Notes: generated by a model from the letters alone, not told the origin. DNA of 64,000 nucleotides from UBA1494_A sp963973975 (GCA_963973975.1 CAXBCF010000011.1:1-64000); one strand, 5' to 3'. Positions 35,269 through 43,385 are shown, numbered from the stretch's first letter. Numbers and translations are program-made.

Positions 35269-35276
35269 TAATTTTG
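35269..35276 (+). promoter_or_regulatory. -7 element of clpS
   Basis: TAATTTTG matches TAnnTTTG exactly, 15 nt before the clpS start codon at 35292. No convincing -33 element. Confidence 0.45.
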
Positions 35277-35291
35277 TAAAATAAACATGCT

Positions 35292-35561
35292 ATGAAAACG
35301 AAAGAAGTTACTGAAGAATGTTTAGAAGAAGTTGTTTTAGGGCAAAAGGAACTGATTCTTCACAACGACGATTATAATACCTTCGATCATGTGATAGATT
35401 GCTTAGTTGCAGTATGTAAACACGATGTAATCCAAGCTGAACAGTGCGCTTATTTAGTGCATCATGTTGGTAAGTGCACAGTGAAAAAAGGTCCTGCAGA
35501 TGCGATCTTGAAAATGTATAAGGAGTTGAAATATTTGAATTTAACAGTAGAAATAAAATAA
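35292..35561 (+). CDS. clpS: ClpS adaptor of the ClpAP/ClpCP protease
   Basis: An 89-aa adaptor with the family pattern LILHNDDYNTFDHVIDCLVAVCKHD, in which the HNDD segment and nearby residues bind N-degron residues. The following helices contain QAEQCAYLVHHVGKCTVKKGP. ClpS binds proteins carrying destabilising N-terminal residues and passes them to a ClpA/ClpC ATPase in the cytoplasm. The clpA/clpC gene is not in this window. The M48 protease gene starts 2 nt after the stop and is probably co-transcribed. Confidence 0.95.
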   Translation: MKTKEVTEECLEEVVLGQKELILHNDDYNTFDHVIDCLVAVCKHDVIQAEQCAYLVHHVGKCTVKKGPADAILKMYKELKYLNLTVEIK

Positions 35562-35563
35562 TA

Positions 35564-36364
35564 ATGAAACTAAAAATTACTGCAATTGCTGCAATTGTAT
35601 TTCTTGTGCATTGCACTACTGTTCCTATCACTGGTAGGAAACAACTCAAATTACTTCCGTCTAGCCAATTAAACACAATGAGTTTTTCTCAATATGCGGA
35701 AGTTAAAAAGCAAGTAAAACTATTACCTGATTCAGACCCAAGAACACAATTAGTAAAAAGTGTTGGTGACAAATTGGCTATAGCTGCCAATAAGTACATG
35801 GAAAAAAATGGTTTGAAAAGTCAATTGAAAGAATTTGAATGGGAATTTAATTTAGCAGACGACGAAACAGTGAATGCTTGGGCAATGCCAGGTGGAAAAG
35901 TGATGTTTTACACAGGAATTCTACCAATTTGCGATGGAGAAGAAGGTATTGCTACTGTTATGGGTCATGAAATTGCACACGCAATTGCGAGGCATGGAAA
36001 TGAGCGCATGAGTCAGCAAATGGCAATTCAAGGTTTTGGAACAGGTTTGTCAGTGATGCTGCAAGAAAAACCGGAAATGACCCAAAACTTGTTCATGACT
36101 GCTTTTGGAGCAGGTTCTCAATTGGGAATTTTAAAATACTCTAGAAATCATGAATCTGAAGCAGATAAAATGGGTTTAGTGTTTATGACCATGGCAGGGT
36201 ATAATCCTGCATCTGCTGCTGATTTTTGGACTCGTATGGCAGGGAATAAAGGAGGACAAGCACCACCTGAGTTTATGAGTACCCATCCAAGTGATGAGCG
36301 AAGAATTAAAGACATCAACGATTTTATTCCAACTGCAAAAGAGCTTGCTGCAAAGAATAAATAA
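35564..36364 (+). CDS. M48-family metalloprotease lipoprotein
   Basis: A 266-aa zinc metalloprotease of the M48/Oma1-LoiP type. The N-terminus is a lipoprotein signal (AIAAIVFLVHC; Cys17 in a permissive lipobox). The active-site motif HEIAH is at 135-139 (GHEIAHAIARHGNERMS), followed by the third metal ligand in ESEADKMG. The C-terminus has STHPSDERRIKDI, typical of this group. It should sit in the periplasmic leaflet of a membrane and degrade misfolded outer-membrane or lipoproteins. A perfect 19-bp-stem terminator follows. Confidence 0.92.
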   Translation: MKLKITAIAAIVFLVHCTTVPITGRKQLKLLPSSQLNTMSFSQYAEVKKQVKLLPDSDPRTQLVKSVGDKLAIAANKYMEKNGLKSQLKEFEWEFNLADDETVNAWAMPGGKVMFYTGILPICDGEEGIATVMGHEIAHAIARHGNERMSQQMAIQGFGTGLSVMLQEKPEMTQNLFMTAFGAGSQLGILKYSRNHESEADKMGLVFMTMAGYNPASAADFWTRMAGNKGGQAPPEFMSTHPSDERRIKDINDFIPTAKELAAKNK

Positions 36365-36380
36365 GCTACTTAATTATATA

Positions 36381-36421
36381 AAAAAAGCCGCCCGATTTCA
36401 AGGAAATCGGGCGGCTTTTTT
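36381..36421. terminator. Bidirectional intrinsic terminator between the M48 and Thx genes
   Basis: AAAAAAGCCGCCCGATTTC at 36381-36399 is perfectly complementary to 36403-36421, with a 3-nt loop. The stem is GC-rich in its middle and carries A and T runs at its two ends, so it terminates both the M48 operon (plus strand) and the convergent Thx gene (minus strand). Confidence 0.92.
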
Positions 36422-36434
36422 TGTGTTTCTAAAT

Positions 36435-36728
36435 TTATTTCTTAGCAGCTGTTTTATTGGCAGCAGGTTTTTTAGTTGCTGTTGTCTTTTTTGCTGTTGT
36501 TGTTTTTGTTGTTGAAGCTTTATTAGTTGTAGCAGTCTTGACAGTACTTGTTTTTTTAGAAGCAGTTTTTTTACTTGTATCTGCAGTAGTCTTTTCAGCT
36601 GTAGTAGCTTTAGCTTTTTTCGGTGTCTTTTTTACGATGGTTTCAGCGCTTTTCTTTTTTTTTCTACTCACTCCATATGAACCCGCAGTTCGTTTTCCTT
36701 TTTTAGACTTTATATCCCCTTTTCCCAT
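36435..36728 (-). CDS. Small ribosomal subunit protein Thx with a long basic low-complexity tail
   Basis: A 97-aa protein. The first about 27 residues, MGKGDIKSKKGKRTAGSYGV and SRKKKKS, match bacterial Thx (bTHX, S31e type), which sits in the head of the 30S subunit; in Bacteroidota it is commonly around 40-60 residues. The remaining 70 residues are a repetitive Lys/Thr/Ala tail (KKTAS, KTTTAKKTTATKK) resembling histone H1/AlgP-like tails, with no hydrophobic core. The tail may be disordered and bind rRNA, DNA or polyphosphate. The reverse-strand frame here is hydrophobic only because of the coding complement. A good promoter precedes it. Confidence 0.75.
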   Translation of the reverse strand: MGKGDIKSKKGKRTAGSYGVSRKKKKSAETIVKKTPKKAKATTAEKTTADTSKKTASKKTSTVKTATTNKASTTKTTTAKKTTATKKPAANKTAAKK

Positions 36729-36766
36729 AATAAAATTATTTTTTAATGAATAATACTTTAAAAAAA

Positions 36767-36774
36767 CAAAGATA
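36767..36774 (-). promoter_or_regulatory. -7 element of the Thx gene
   Basis: TATCTTTG on the minus strand matches TAnnTTTG exactly, with a 38-nt leader to the start codon at 36728. Confidence 0.5.
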
Positions 36775-36896
36775 GGTAAATTGAAGGATTGTAAAAATTA
36801 TTGATTGTTAAAGCCATAGCTTTCCAAATATATTATGACCGAGTTTAGACAGATTAATAGTAAATGCTTACTTCTGTATACAATCTGACTGAGCAT

Positions 36897-36929
36897 AAAA
36901 AAAGCCCATTTAAAAAATGAGCTTCTTTT
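36897..36929 (-). terminator. Probable terminator of ndk
   Basis: AGCCCATTT (36903-36911) pairs with AAATGAGCT (36915-36923) with one mismatch and a 3-nt loop. On the minus strand the stem is followed by seven T. It lies 16 nt beyond the ndk stop. Confidence 0.6.
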
Positions 36930-36944
36930 ATTGAATGAAAAATA

Positions 36945-37364
36945 TTAAAATCGTTCGATTTCTGAGAAGAAAAATGCACCTTCGATGGCAGCATTTTCAT
37001 CGCTATCTGATCCATGAATTGCATTTGCCGAAATAGAAGTAGCATAAAGCTTTCTAATTGTTCCTTCTGCAGCTTCAGCAGGGTTAGTAGCACCAATTAA
37101 AGTTCTAAAATCTGCCACAGCACTTTCTTTTTCAAGAATAGCTGCTACAATTGGTCCAGAAGACATGTATTCAACTAATTCTCCGTAAAATGGTCGTTCT
37201 TTGTGAACTTCGTAAAATTTTCCAGCAGCTGAAGGACTTAATTGTGTGTACTTCATGGCTTTGATTCTAAAACCTGCTGAATTTATTTTTTCTAAAATTG
37301 CGCCAATATAGTTGCTTTCAACTGCATCTGGCTTGATCATCGTAAAGGTTCTTTTTCCTGACAT
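36945..37364 (-). CDS. ndk: Nucleoside diphosphate kinase
   Basis: A 139-aa kinase of normal length. It starts TFTMIKPDAVE with the phosphate-binding Lys11 and carries the phosphohistidine motif NAIHGSD with His117, and RPFYGELVEYMSSGP in between. It transfers the gamma-phosphate from ATP to nucleoside diphosphates. Its -7 promoter element lies 19 nt upstream in a 113-bp region shared with the divergent exonuclease gene. Confidence 0.98.
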   Translation of the reverse strand: MSGKRTFTMIKPDAVESNYIGAILEKINSAGFRIKAMKYTQLSPSAAGKFYEVHKERPFYGELVEYMSSGPIVAAILEKESAVADFRTLIGATNPAEAAEGTIRKLYATSISANAIHGSDSDENAAIEGAFFFSEIERF

Positions 37365-37383
37365 TGCTTATTATTTTATGCTG

Positions 37384-37391
37384 CAAAACTA
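37384..37391 (-). promoter_or_regulatory. -7 element of ndk
   Basis: TAGTTTTG on the minus strand is an exact match to TAnnTTTG; leader of 19 nt. Confidence 0.45.
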
Positions 37392-37465
37392 ATCAATGAA
37401 TTAGTTTTTAAATGATTCTTGAAGATATAATTTGAAGTAAATTCAGTGCCAGATAAAATATCAAT

Positions 37466-37473
37466 TACCTTTG
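37466..37473 (+). promoter_or_regulatory. -7 element of the exonuclease gene, 4 nt before its start
   Basis: TACCTTTG matches TAnnTTTG exactly and ends 4 nt before the ATG at 37478, predicting a leaderless transcript. Confidence 0.5.
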
Positions 37474-37477
37474 TTGA

Positions 37478-38854
37478 ATGTATGCAATTGTCGATATTGA
37501 GACCACAGGGGGAAGCGCAACAAACAGTCGCATAACAGAAATTGCCATTGTTATTCACGATGGAAAAAAAACAATCAATCGCTTTCAATCATTGGTAAAT
37601 GCATGTAGAGATATTCCTTATAAAATCACCCAATTAACAGGTATAACAAACGACATGATTGCAACTGCTCCTTTGTTTAAGGATTTGGCTGAGGAAATTG
37701 AGGTACTAACTAAAGATTGCATTTTTGTTGCACACAATGTCAATTTCGATTACTCATTTGTGAAAGAGGAATTTAGAAGAGCTGGCATTGCATTTAGAAG
37801 AAAAAAACTCTGTACCGTTCGACTTAGTCGAAAACTATTACCCTACAAATCAACATATAGTTTGGGAAAGCTTTGTGAAAGTGAGGGTATAAAAATTAAA
37901 GACCGCCATCGAGCAATGGGTGATGCTACAGCAACAGCAATTCTCTTTGAAAAATTATTATTGATTGATACAGGAGGCTTTATTGAAAAATCGTTAAATC
38001 CACAATCGTATGAAGCTTTATTGCCCCCGAATTTAGATAAAGCAGCTTTTACTGCTTTACCTACCACTCAAGGATTGTATTATTTTAGAGACCAAAGAAA
38101 GAAAATCGTTTACATTGGACAAGCAAAAAATATTAAGAAAAGGGTACACAGTCACTTTTCAGGAAATTCCAATACTAAAAGCAAGCATTATTTTGTAAAA
38201 ACGGTACATTATGTAGATTTTAAATGTGTTTCTTCAGATTTGTTACTCTCTTTACTAGAAGCCATTGAAATTAAAAAGCATTGGCCCGTATACAACTGCA
38301 GTTTAAAGAGAATACGCTTGAATCATGGAATATTTCAATACGAAGATCGAAATGGTTTTCAGCGCCTAAGTTTTGGGAAGTGCGGTAAATTTGACCAACC
38401 AATAAAAGCATTTAAAAGTCTAGAAACCTTAAAGCAGTTTTTAAATACTTTGGTGATTGATTTTGAGTTGTGTCCCCGTTTATGTGGATTGCAACCCCTT
38501 GGTTCAGGAAAGTGTAATTATGTGGAGGAAATAGCTTGTAAAGGCGCTTGTTGTGGCAATGAAACACCGGAAACCTACAATGAACGCTTTCAAGAAGGAT
38601 TAAATACGCTTTTAAGAGTTGAATCAAATTATTTACTCGTTGAAAAAGATACTGAAAAACAGCAACAAGCAGTGGTTTTAGTTGAAAAAGGAAGAGTGAA
38701 AGGCTACGCTACGAGTTTGGCTCTAGAAAGCAATCTTTCTGATTTGACTGACTTGAAAAGTAAAATTGAATCGGTATACGATGACCAAGACCTTTTGCAA
38801 ATTGTGGGCAATTTCAGAATAAAAGCCAATTCTGATAATGTCATTTATTTTTAA
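37478..38854 (+). CDS. DnaQ-like exonuclease fused to a GIY-YIG (UvrC/Cho-like) nuclease domain
   Basis: A 458-aa two-domain nuclease. Residues 1-165 are a DEDDh 3'-5' exonuclease: VDIETTG with Asp6/Glu8, NFDYSFVKEEFRRAG, and HRAMGDA near 145-151. About residues 195-280 are a GIY-YIG domain (GLYYFRDQRKKIVYIGQAKN, then RVHSHFSG). A cysteine-rich segment in the C-terminal part (CPRLCGLQPLGSGKCNYVEE, CKGACCGNE) may bind metal. Such DnaQ-UvrC-like fusions, common in Bacteroidota, probably act in DNA repair or polymerase III proofreading. Which reaction is used is not visible from sequence. Confidence 0.88.
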   Translation: MYAIVDIETTGGSATNSRITEIAIVIHDGKKTINRFQSLVNACRDIPYKITQLTGITNDMIATAPLFKDLAEEIEVLTKDCIFVAHNVNFDYSFVKEEFRRAGIAFRRKKLCTVRLSRKLLPYKSTYSLGKLCESEGIKIKDRHRAMGDATATAILFEKLLLIDTGGFIEKSLNPQSYEALLPPNLDKAAFTALPTTQGLYYFRDQRKKIVYIGQAKNIKKRVHSHFSGNSNTKSKHYFVKTVHYVDFKCVSSDLLLSLLEAIEIKKHWPVYNCSLKRIRLNHGIFQYEDRNGFQRLSFGKCGKFDQPIKAFKSLETLKQFLNTLVIDFELCPRLCGLQPLGSGKCNYVEEIACKGACCGNETPETYNERFQEGLNTLLRVESNYLLVEKDTEKQQQAVVLVEKGRVKGYATSLALESNLSDLTDLKSKIESVYDDQDLLQIVGNFRIKANSDNVIYF

Positions 38855-38919
38855 TCAAACTTTAATTCACTAATTGTTTAAGGCTAAGTATATATTATTC
38901 TCAATTTAATCACAAAAAC

Positions 38920-39216
38920 TTATTGTTCGAAAGTTAATCGTTCGTTGCTCCAGGCCACAGCAGGTATAAGAAACAAAGGTATTGTTTTGGCCCAAGTGCT
39001 TTTAAAAAGCTGGGAATGACGATAGTTTTCCAAATCCTCTTCTGTCTCCCAATGGCTGTATGTAAAAAAGGCAGATGGATTATTTTTATCTTGAAGTAAT
39101 TCCAAGTATAAAACACCAGGAAAAGTTCTAATATTTGCTTTTGAAGCTTCGAAAACGGCTTTAAATGTTTCGATTTCCTCTACCCTAAACTCCATTTTTA
39201 CAATTCTAACGATCAT
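38920..39216 (-). CDS. ABM-domain (antibiotic biosynthesis monooxygenase-like) protein
   Basis: A 98-aa protein with the compact ABM ferredoxin-like fold: IVRIVKMEFRVEEIETFKAV, then TFPGVLYLELLQDKNNPSAF and YSHWETEEDLENYRHSQLFK. Members are dimeric, include heme-degrading enzymes and quinol monooxygenases, and often have no known substrate. I start at the ATG at 39216, which overlaps the SAM-hydrolase stop (TAG at 39206-39208) by 11 nt; an ATG at 39225 is possible but less likely. Probably translated together with the SAM hydrolase. Confidence 0.8.
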   Translation of the reverse strand: MIVRIVKMEFRVEEIETFKAVFEASKANIRTFPGVLYLELLQDKNNPSAFFTYSHWETEEDLENYRHSQLFKSTWAKTIPLFLIPAVAWSNERLTFEQ

Positions 39217-39991
39217 AAAATTCAATTCTAATTAAGTCATTTTCTTTTATACCCAACAATTTTCCTGCATTTCCTTTATTGATTGAAATTTCCAATAAAT
39301 TGGAAGAACTAAAGAGTGCTAATTTTTCTCCTTCAGGTACATCGAGGTAACTTTTGCTAATTTCAGAAATGGTATAATCCCCGTGACGAAATTCGATGTT
39401 AAAATCGCGCTGCTGACCAAATTGCTTGAAAAATACTTGATCGATGTTGGTAATGATGTTGCCATAATTATCGATGTGAATGGCCATGCCTTTTATAACG
39501 TTACCAACAGAAACTGCCCTAAAAAGCCCTTTTTCCATGATTTCTTTCTGTTCCTTGCCAACCATCTCCAACGTTCCGCCTTTGGCTAAATGACAGGCTG
39601 CTTTAGCAGAAATTCCCTTTGCAGGAAAACTGTATTCATCATCTGAAATTGGAAAGTCGATTGAAAATATTTTACTGGGTTGCTCTTCAAAAACCAATGA
39701 AAAAATACCATTATCAGGACCAATAAAATAATGCTCTTTATAAAGTATGGCTAATTGCTTGTTTTTTGCATCACTTTCTGCATCGACACCAATCAAGTGA
39801 ATGCTTCCTTTTGGAAAGCTCTCAAAAGCATTTTTTAAAATAAATGAAGCCCTTAAAATGTTGAATGGTGGGATTTCATGGGTTATGTCGATGATTATAG
39901 CATCCGAACATTGAGTCAAAATGGTACCCTTTAAGACAGCAACATAATGGTCTTGAATGCCTAAATCAGTAGTAAGGGTGATAATGGCCAT
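39206..39991 (-). CDS. SAM hydroxide adenosyltransferase (DUF62) family protein
   Basis: A 261-aa member of the SAM hydroxide adenosyltransferase/fluorinase-like family. The N-terminus ITLTTDLGIQDHYVAVLKG, DITHEIPPFN, GVDAESD and YFIGPDNGIFSLVFEE are the family segments; the Asp and His residues contact S-adenosylmethionine. Characterised relatives split SAM to adenosine and methionine using water. The C-terminal beta-barrel domain includes HIDNYGNIITNI. Its start codon overlaps the divergent phoH start in the palindrome ATGGCCAT (39984-39991). Confidence 0.92.
   Translation of the reverse strand: MAIITLTTDLGIQDHYVAVLKGTILTQCSDAIIIDITHEIPPFNILRASFILKNAFESFPKGSIHLIGVDAESDAKNKQLAILYKEHYFIGPDNGIFSLVFEEQPSKIFSIDFPISDDEYSFPAKGISAKAACHLAKGGTLEMVGKEQKEIMEKGLFRAVSVGNVIKGMAIHIDNYGNIITNIDQVFFKQFGQQRDFNIEFRHGDYTISEISKSYLDVPEGEKLALFSSSNLLEISINKGNAGKLLGIKENDLIRIEFYDR
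39984..39991. promoter_or_regulatory. Shared head-to-head start-codon palindrome ATGGCCAT
   Basis: The 8-mer ATGGCCAT is its own reverse complement. It holds the ATG of phoH (39984, plus strand) and the ATG of the SAM-hydrolase gene (39991, minus strand), so both ribosome-binding and upstream promoter sequences must lie inside the other gene. No TAnnTTTG element lies in the small overlap. Confidence 0.75.
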
Positions 39992-41057
39992 TCTGCCTAA
40001 AGAGAATTTAAATGATTGTTTGTTGCCACCAAAATTAGTAATAATTTCGCAGGACGAATTAAGTAATCAAGATATAGCTTTAGAACATTTGGCAGAAGAA
40101 ACAATTGTAATTTCAGAAGTAAATCCCGTTGAACTATTTGGTGCCAACGAGATAAAATTGAAGCAAATAAGATCTCAATTTCCAGATTTAAGTTTAATTG
40201 CGCGAGGCAATGAAGTAAAAGTAATTGGCGACAGCGCTTCTATTGATACATTTAGAGTAAAACTGCAGTTACTCATAAAACATCTATTGAAGTTTAAAGA
40301 ACTGACTCAAAGTAATATAGAGCGTCTTCTTTACGATGAAAATAAGGAAATGGAGAATCAGCTATCTCAAAAAGATGAGGTCTTGGTTTTTGGGAATAGC
40401 GGTATTTTAGTTAAAGCCCGTACACTAAATCAACGAAAGCTGGTAAAAAATATCCAGGAAAACGATATGGTTTTTGCACTAGGGCCTGCAGGAACTGGAA
40501 AAACCTATACCGCCGTTGCCATGGCCGCAAAAGCCTTGAAAGAAAAGCAGGTTAGGAAAATAATTTTAACTCGACCTGCAGTGGAAGCAGGTGAAAACTT
40601 AGGTTTTTTACCAGGTGACTTAAAAGAAAAATTAGATCCATTTTTACAACCACTTTATGATGCTCTAAACGACATGTTTCCTGCTGAAAAATTGCGTGAA
40701 TATATGGAGAACGGCATTGTTCAGATAGCGCCTTTGGCATTTATGCGAGGCAGAACCCTCGACAATGCATTCGTTATTTTGGATGAGGCACAAAACGCGA
40801 CGAAGAGCCAGTTTAAAATGTTTTTAACACGAATGGGTAAACACGCTAAGTTTTGCATAACTGGAGATGCTTCTCAAATAGATTTACCAAAAAATCAACC
40901 GTCTGGTTTAGCCCAAGCAATTCATATTTTGAAAGATACCAAAGGTATTGGCTTTGTACACTTTGATGCCAAAGATGTCATTCGTCACGAATTGGTTAAA
41001 AAAATTATTCTCGCCTACGAAATGGATGAGAAAAATCAAGATTTAAGCACAAAGTAA
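39984..41057 (+). CDS. PhoH-family ATPase
   Basis: A 357-aa PhoH protein. The N-terminal KH-like region precedes the P-loop FALGPAGTGKTYTAV (Walker A GPAGTGKT), then LTRPAVEAGENLGFLPGDL and the Walker B VILDEAQN with GDASQIDLP, all typical of PhoH-like NTPases linked to RNA metabolism and phosphate starvation. I chose the ATG at 39984; an in-frame GTG/ATG further upstream would run into the neighbour gene. It starts in a palindrome shared with the divergent SAM hydrolase. Its stop at 41055-41057 directly abuts the purC start codon. Confidence 0.93.
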   Translation: MAILPKENLNDCLLPPKLVIISQDELSNQDIALEHLAEETIVISEVNPVELFGANEIKLKQIRSQFPDLSLIARGNEVKVIGDSASIDTFRVKLQLLIKHLLKFKELTQSNIERLLYDENKEMENQLSQKDEVLVFGNSGILVKARTLNQRKLVKNIQENDMVFALGPAGTGKTYTAVAMAAKALKEKQVRKIILTRPAVEAGENLGFLPGDLKEKLDPFLQPLYDALNDMFPAEKLREYMENGIVQIAPLAFMRGRTLDNAFVILDEAQNATKSQFKMFLTRMGKHAKFCITGDASQIDLPKNQPSGLAQAIHILKDTKGIGFVHFDAKDVIRHELVKKIILAYEMDEKNQDLSTK

Positions 41058-42008
41058 ATGGAAGCAATAAAAAATACCAATTTTCAATTCCCACATCAGA
41101 AAGATGTTTATCACGGAAAAGTTCGCGACGTATATTATATCGGTGATAATTTGTTGCTAATGATTACCAGTGATCGGATTTCTGCTTTTGACTTTATTTT
41201 GCCTAAACCAATTCCATACAAGGGACAGGTTTTAAATCAGATTGCTGCCTATTTCTTAGAAGCTACTAAAAATCTTGTTCCCAATTGGGTGTTATCTGTG
41301 CCACATCCAAATGTTACTATTGGAAAACGCTGTGAGCCTTTTAAAGTCGAAATGGTAGTTCGCGGTTATTTATGCGGACATGCTTGGCGCGAATATTCAG
41401 CAGGAAAGCGAATGCTTTGTGGTGTGAAACTTCCTGAAGGATTGAAACAAAATGATCCTTTTCCACAACCGATCATTACACCAACGACAAAAGCTAGCGA
41501 AGGTCATGACGAAGACATTAGCAGAGAAGAAATCATTGCTCAAGGAATTGTTGCTGAACATGATTATGTACAATTAGAAAAGTATGCACTAGCCTTGTTT
41601 CAGCGAGGAACTGAAATGGCAGCTAAGCAAGATTTGATTTTGGTGGATACCAAGTATGAATTCGGAAAAATCGAGGAAACCATTTACCTTATTGATGAAA
41701 TCCACACACCTGATTCTTCTCGTTATTTCTATAAAAAGGGTTTTCAAGAACGACAAAATCGGGGCGAAAAACAGTTGCAATTAAGCAAGGAGTTTGTTCG
41801 AGAATGGTTGATTCAACACAATTTCCAAGGCAAAGAAGGACAGCAAATGCCCGAAATGCCTGAGGATTTTATTCAACAAGTATCCGAGCGTTACATCGAA
41901 CTTTATGAAAAAATTACGGGCAGAGACTTTATTAAGAATTCTACCGAGGCTCTCGAACAACAAATTAATCGAGCGGTTATTAAAAGCATTGAAGAACTAA
42001 TTAACTGA
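41058..42008 (+). CDS. purC: Phosphoribosylaminoimidazole-succinocarboxamide synthase (SAICAR synthase)
   Basis: A 316-aa PurC enzyme. Family motifs: HGKVRDVYYIGDNLLLMITSDRISAFD at the N-terminus, then VRGYLCGHAWREY, PIITPTTKASEGHDEDIS, LVDTKYEFG and LIDEIHTPDSSRYF. It ligates aspartate to CAIR with ATP in purine synthesis. It belongs to the longer type with a C-terminal helical extension found in Bacteroidota. The start abuts the phoH stop, so the genes are likely co-transcribed. Confidence 0.97.
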   Translation: MEAIKNTNFQFPHQKDVYHGKVRDVYYIGDNLLLMITSDRISAFDFILPKPIPYKGQVLNQIAAYFLEATKNLVPNWVLSVPHPNVTIGKRCEPFKVEMVVRGYLCGHAWREYSAGKRMLCGVKLPEGLKQNDPFPQPIITPTTKASEGHDEDISREEIIAQGIVAEHDYVQLEKYALALFQRGTEMAAKQDLILVDTKYEFGKIEETIYLIDEIHTPDSSRYFYKKGFQERQNRGEKQLQLSKEFVREWLIQHNFQGKEGQQMPEMPEDFIQQVSERYIELYEKITGRDFIKNSTEALEQQINRAVIKSIEELIN

Positions 42009-42032
42009 AATTTTAAAAGATATTTCTAAATT

Positions 42033-43067
42033 ATGGCAATCCAATTTCACTCTTTGAACGTCAAACAAATCATTAAAGAAACCGAAAAAACCGTTTCTAT
42101 AGTTTTTGCTATTCCCGAAGCGCTCAAGGAATCTTTTAAATACAAAGCAGGTCAGTATTTAACCATTCGTAAAACCATGAATGGTGAGGAAGTGAGAAGA
42201 TCTTATTCAATTTCTTCTGCACCATCAATAGATGCTGAAATTCAAATTTCTTCAAAACAGCTAGAGGGTGGAAAAATGTCAACTTTCTTACTGCGTGAAT
42301 TAAAAGAGGGCGATATTTTGGAAGTAATGCCACCACAAGGTGGTTTTGTTGTGAAAGACACTACAAACCCTTTGGTACTTTTTGCTGCAGGAAGTGGGAT
42401 TACACCAATTTTTTCTATCTTAAAGGAAGCATTAGTTTCTAGTAAGCAATTGGTTCACTTGTTTTATGGAAATAGAAATGAAGAGGAGATAATTTTTAAA
42501 GATGTTTTAGCTAAGTTAAGTGAAGAATATTCAGGTCGCTTTTTAGTGCAACATTTTTTGAGTAGTAATGGAGAGCGTTTAGACCTTGATCGCACACAGA
42601 GTTTGGTAAAAACCTTAGGTGCTGAAGCAAATAATGCCGCATACTTTATTTGCGGTCCTGAGTCAATGATTCAAGCAGTGAAATTAGGTTTGGAGAAAGC
42701 AGCGATACCAAGTTCTAATGTAAATATTGAATACTTTGCAAGTCCAAAACAAGAGAAACAAGAAAGCAATGTGGTAGCAAGTGGCGCAACTGAAGACATC
42801 GTAGTTGTGATTGATGATACAGAACATGCAATTAGTGTGCAAGATGGTGAATTTATCTTGGATGCAGCTTCAAGAGCTGGAATTGATCCACCTTTTTCTT
42901 GCCAATCTGGTGTTTGTACTACCTGCAAAGCGAAATTACTGAGCGGTGAAGTTGAAATGGAAAACAATTTCGGCTTAGGTGATGATGAAATCAATGAGGG
43001 TTACGTGCTTACTTGTATTGGTAAGCCCATAACACCTGGAGTGAAAATAAGTTGGGATGAAGTTTAA
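42033..43067 (+). CDS. Ferredoxin-type NAD(P)H oxidoreductase with C-terminal 2Fe-2S domain
   Basis: A 344-aa three-domain electron-transfer flavoprotein. It carries an FAD-binding domain (about 1-105, RRSYSISSAP), a NAD(P)H-binding domain (about 110-230, VLFAAGSGITPIFSILKEA) and a plant-type 2Fe-2S domain (about 250-344) with the cysteines in CQSGVCTTCKAKL and the distant TCIG. This order matches PaaE-type reductases of the phenylacetate pathway and ferredoxin-NADP reductase-like proteins. No phenylacetate genes are adjacent, so the oxygenase partner is unknown and a specific name is not justified. Confidence 0.9.
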   Translation: MAIQFHSLNVKQIIKETEKTVSIVFAIPEALKESFKYKAGQYLTIRKTMNGEEVRRSYSISSAPSIDAEIQISSKQLEGGKMSTFLLRELKEGDILEVMPPQGGFVVKDTTNPLVLFAAGSGITPIFSILKEALVSSKQLVHLFYGNRNEEEIIFKDVLAKLSEEYSGRFLVQHFLSSNGERLDLDRTQSLVKTLGAEANNAAYFICGPESMIQAVKLGLEKAAIPSSNVNIEYFASPKQEKQESNVVASGATEDIVVVIDDTEHAISVQDGEFILDAASRAGIDPPFSCQSGVCTTCKAKLLSGEVEMENNFGLGDDEINEGYVLTCIGKPITPGVKISWDEV

Positions 43068-43128
43068 TACTTACGTCAAATCAAACCCTTTAAAAGAAAT
43101 TTTCTCAATCAGATAAGCGATTTTATAA

Positions 43129-43374
43129 TCAATCATTTGTTGCTTCAGGGTCCTTTTTTGATTTTCTTTTCTTCTTTTTATCGTTTACAAAGCTATCATC
43201 GATTACTTCTCCAAGAATTTTAACTTCTTTAGTTCTTTCGAAATTCTTTTTTGCAAGCATCATTTCTTCATACGTATCTCTTCGGATTTTAATTCCGCTT
43301 TTAGCACCTTGGTTTTTTACTTCTAAGTAAAATCCGTCTTTTAATTTCTTTGGTTTTGTGGAGGGTCTTCCCAT
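43129..43374 (-). CDS. Conserved small basic protein of unknown function
   Basis: An 81-aa protein starting MGRPSTKPKKLKDGFYLEVK, with a central segment SGIKIRRDTYEEMMLAKKNFERTKEV and a very basic tail (KKKKRKSKKDPEATND). There is no known domain, signal peptide or catalytic motif. The mixed strand and helix pattern and basic tail are compatible with nucleic-acid binding, but that is speculative. It lies 11 nt downstream of mtaB on the same strand and may be in one operon with it. Confidence 0.65.
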   Translation of the reverse strand: MGRPSTKPKKLKDGFYLEVKNQGAKSGIKIRRDTYEEMMLAKKNFERTKEVKILGEVIDDSFVNDKKKKRKSKKDPEATND

Positions 43375-43385
43375 AATTACACTTT

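Noticed and set aside
36435..36728. Histone H1-like or AlgP protein as identity of the 97-aa gene
   Set aside because: The tail is similar, but the first 27 residues match ribosomal Thx, so this is a tailed Thx.
36457..36753. 98-aa hydrophobic plus-strand frame opposite the Thx gene
   Set aside because: Its Val/Phe/Leu-rich content is the complement of Lys/Thr/Ala codons; the minus-strand protein has the Thx N-terminus and a promoter.
42033..43067. Naming the reductase PaaE
   Set aside because: The domain order fits, but no phenylacetate degradation genes are adjacent, so a specific role is not supported.
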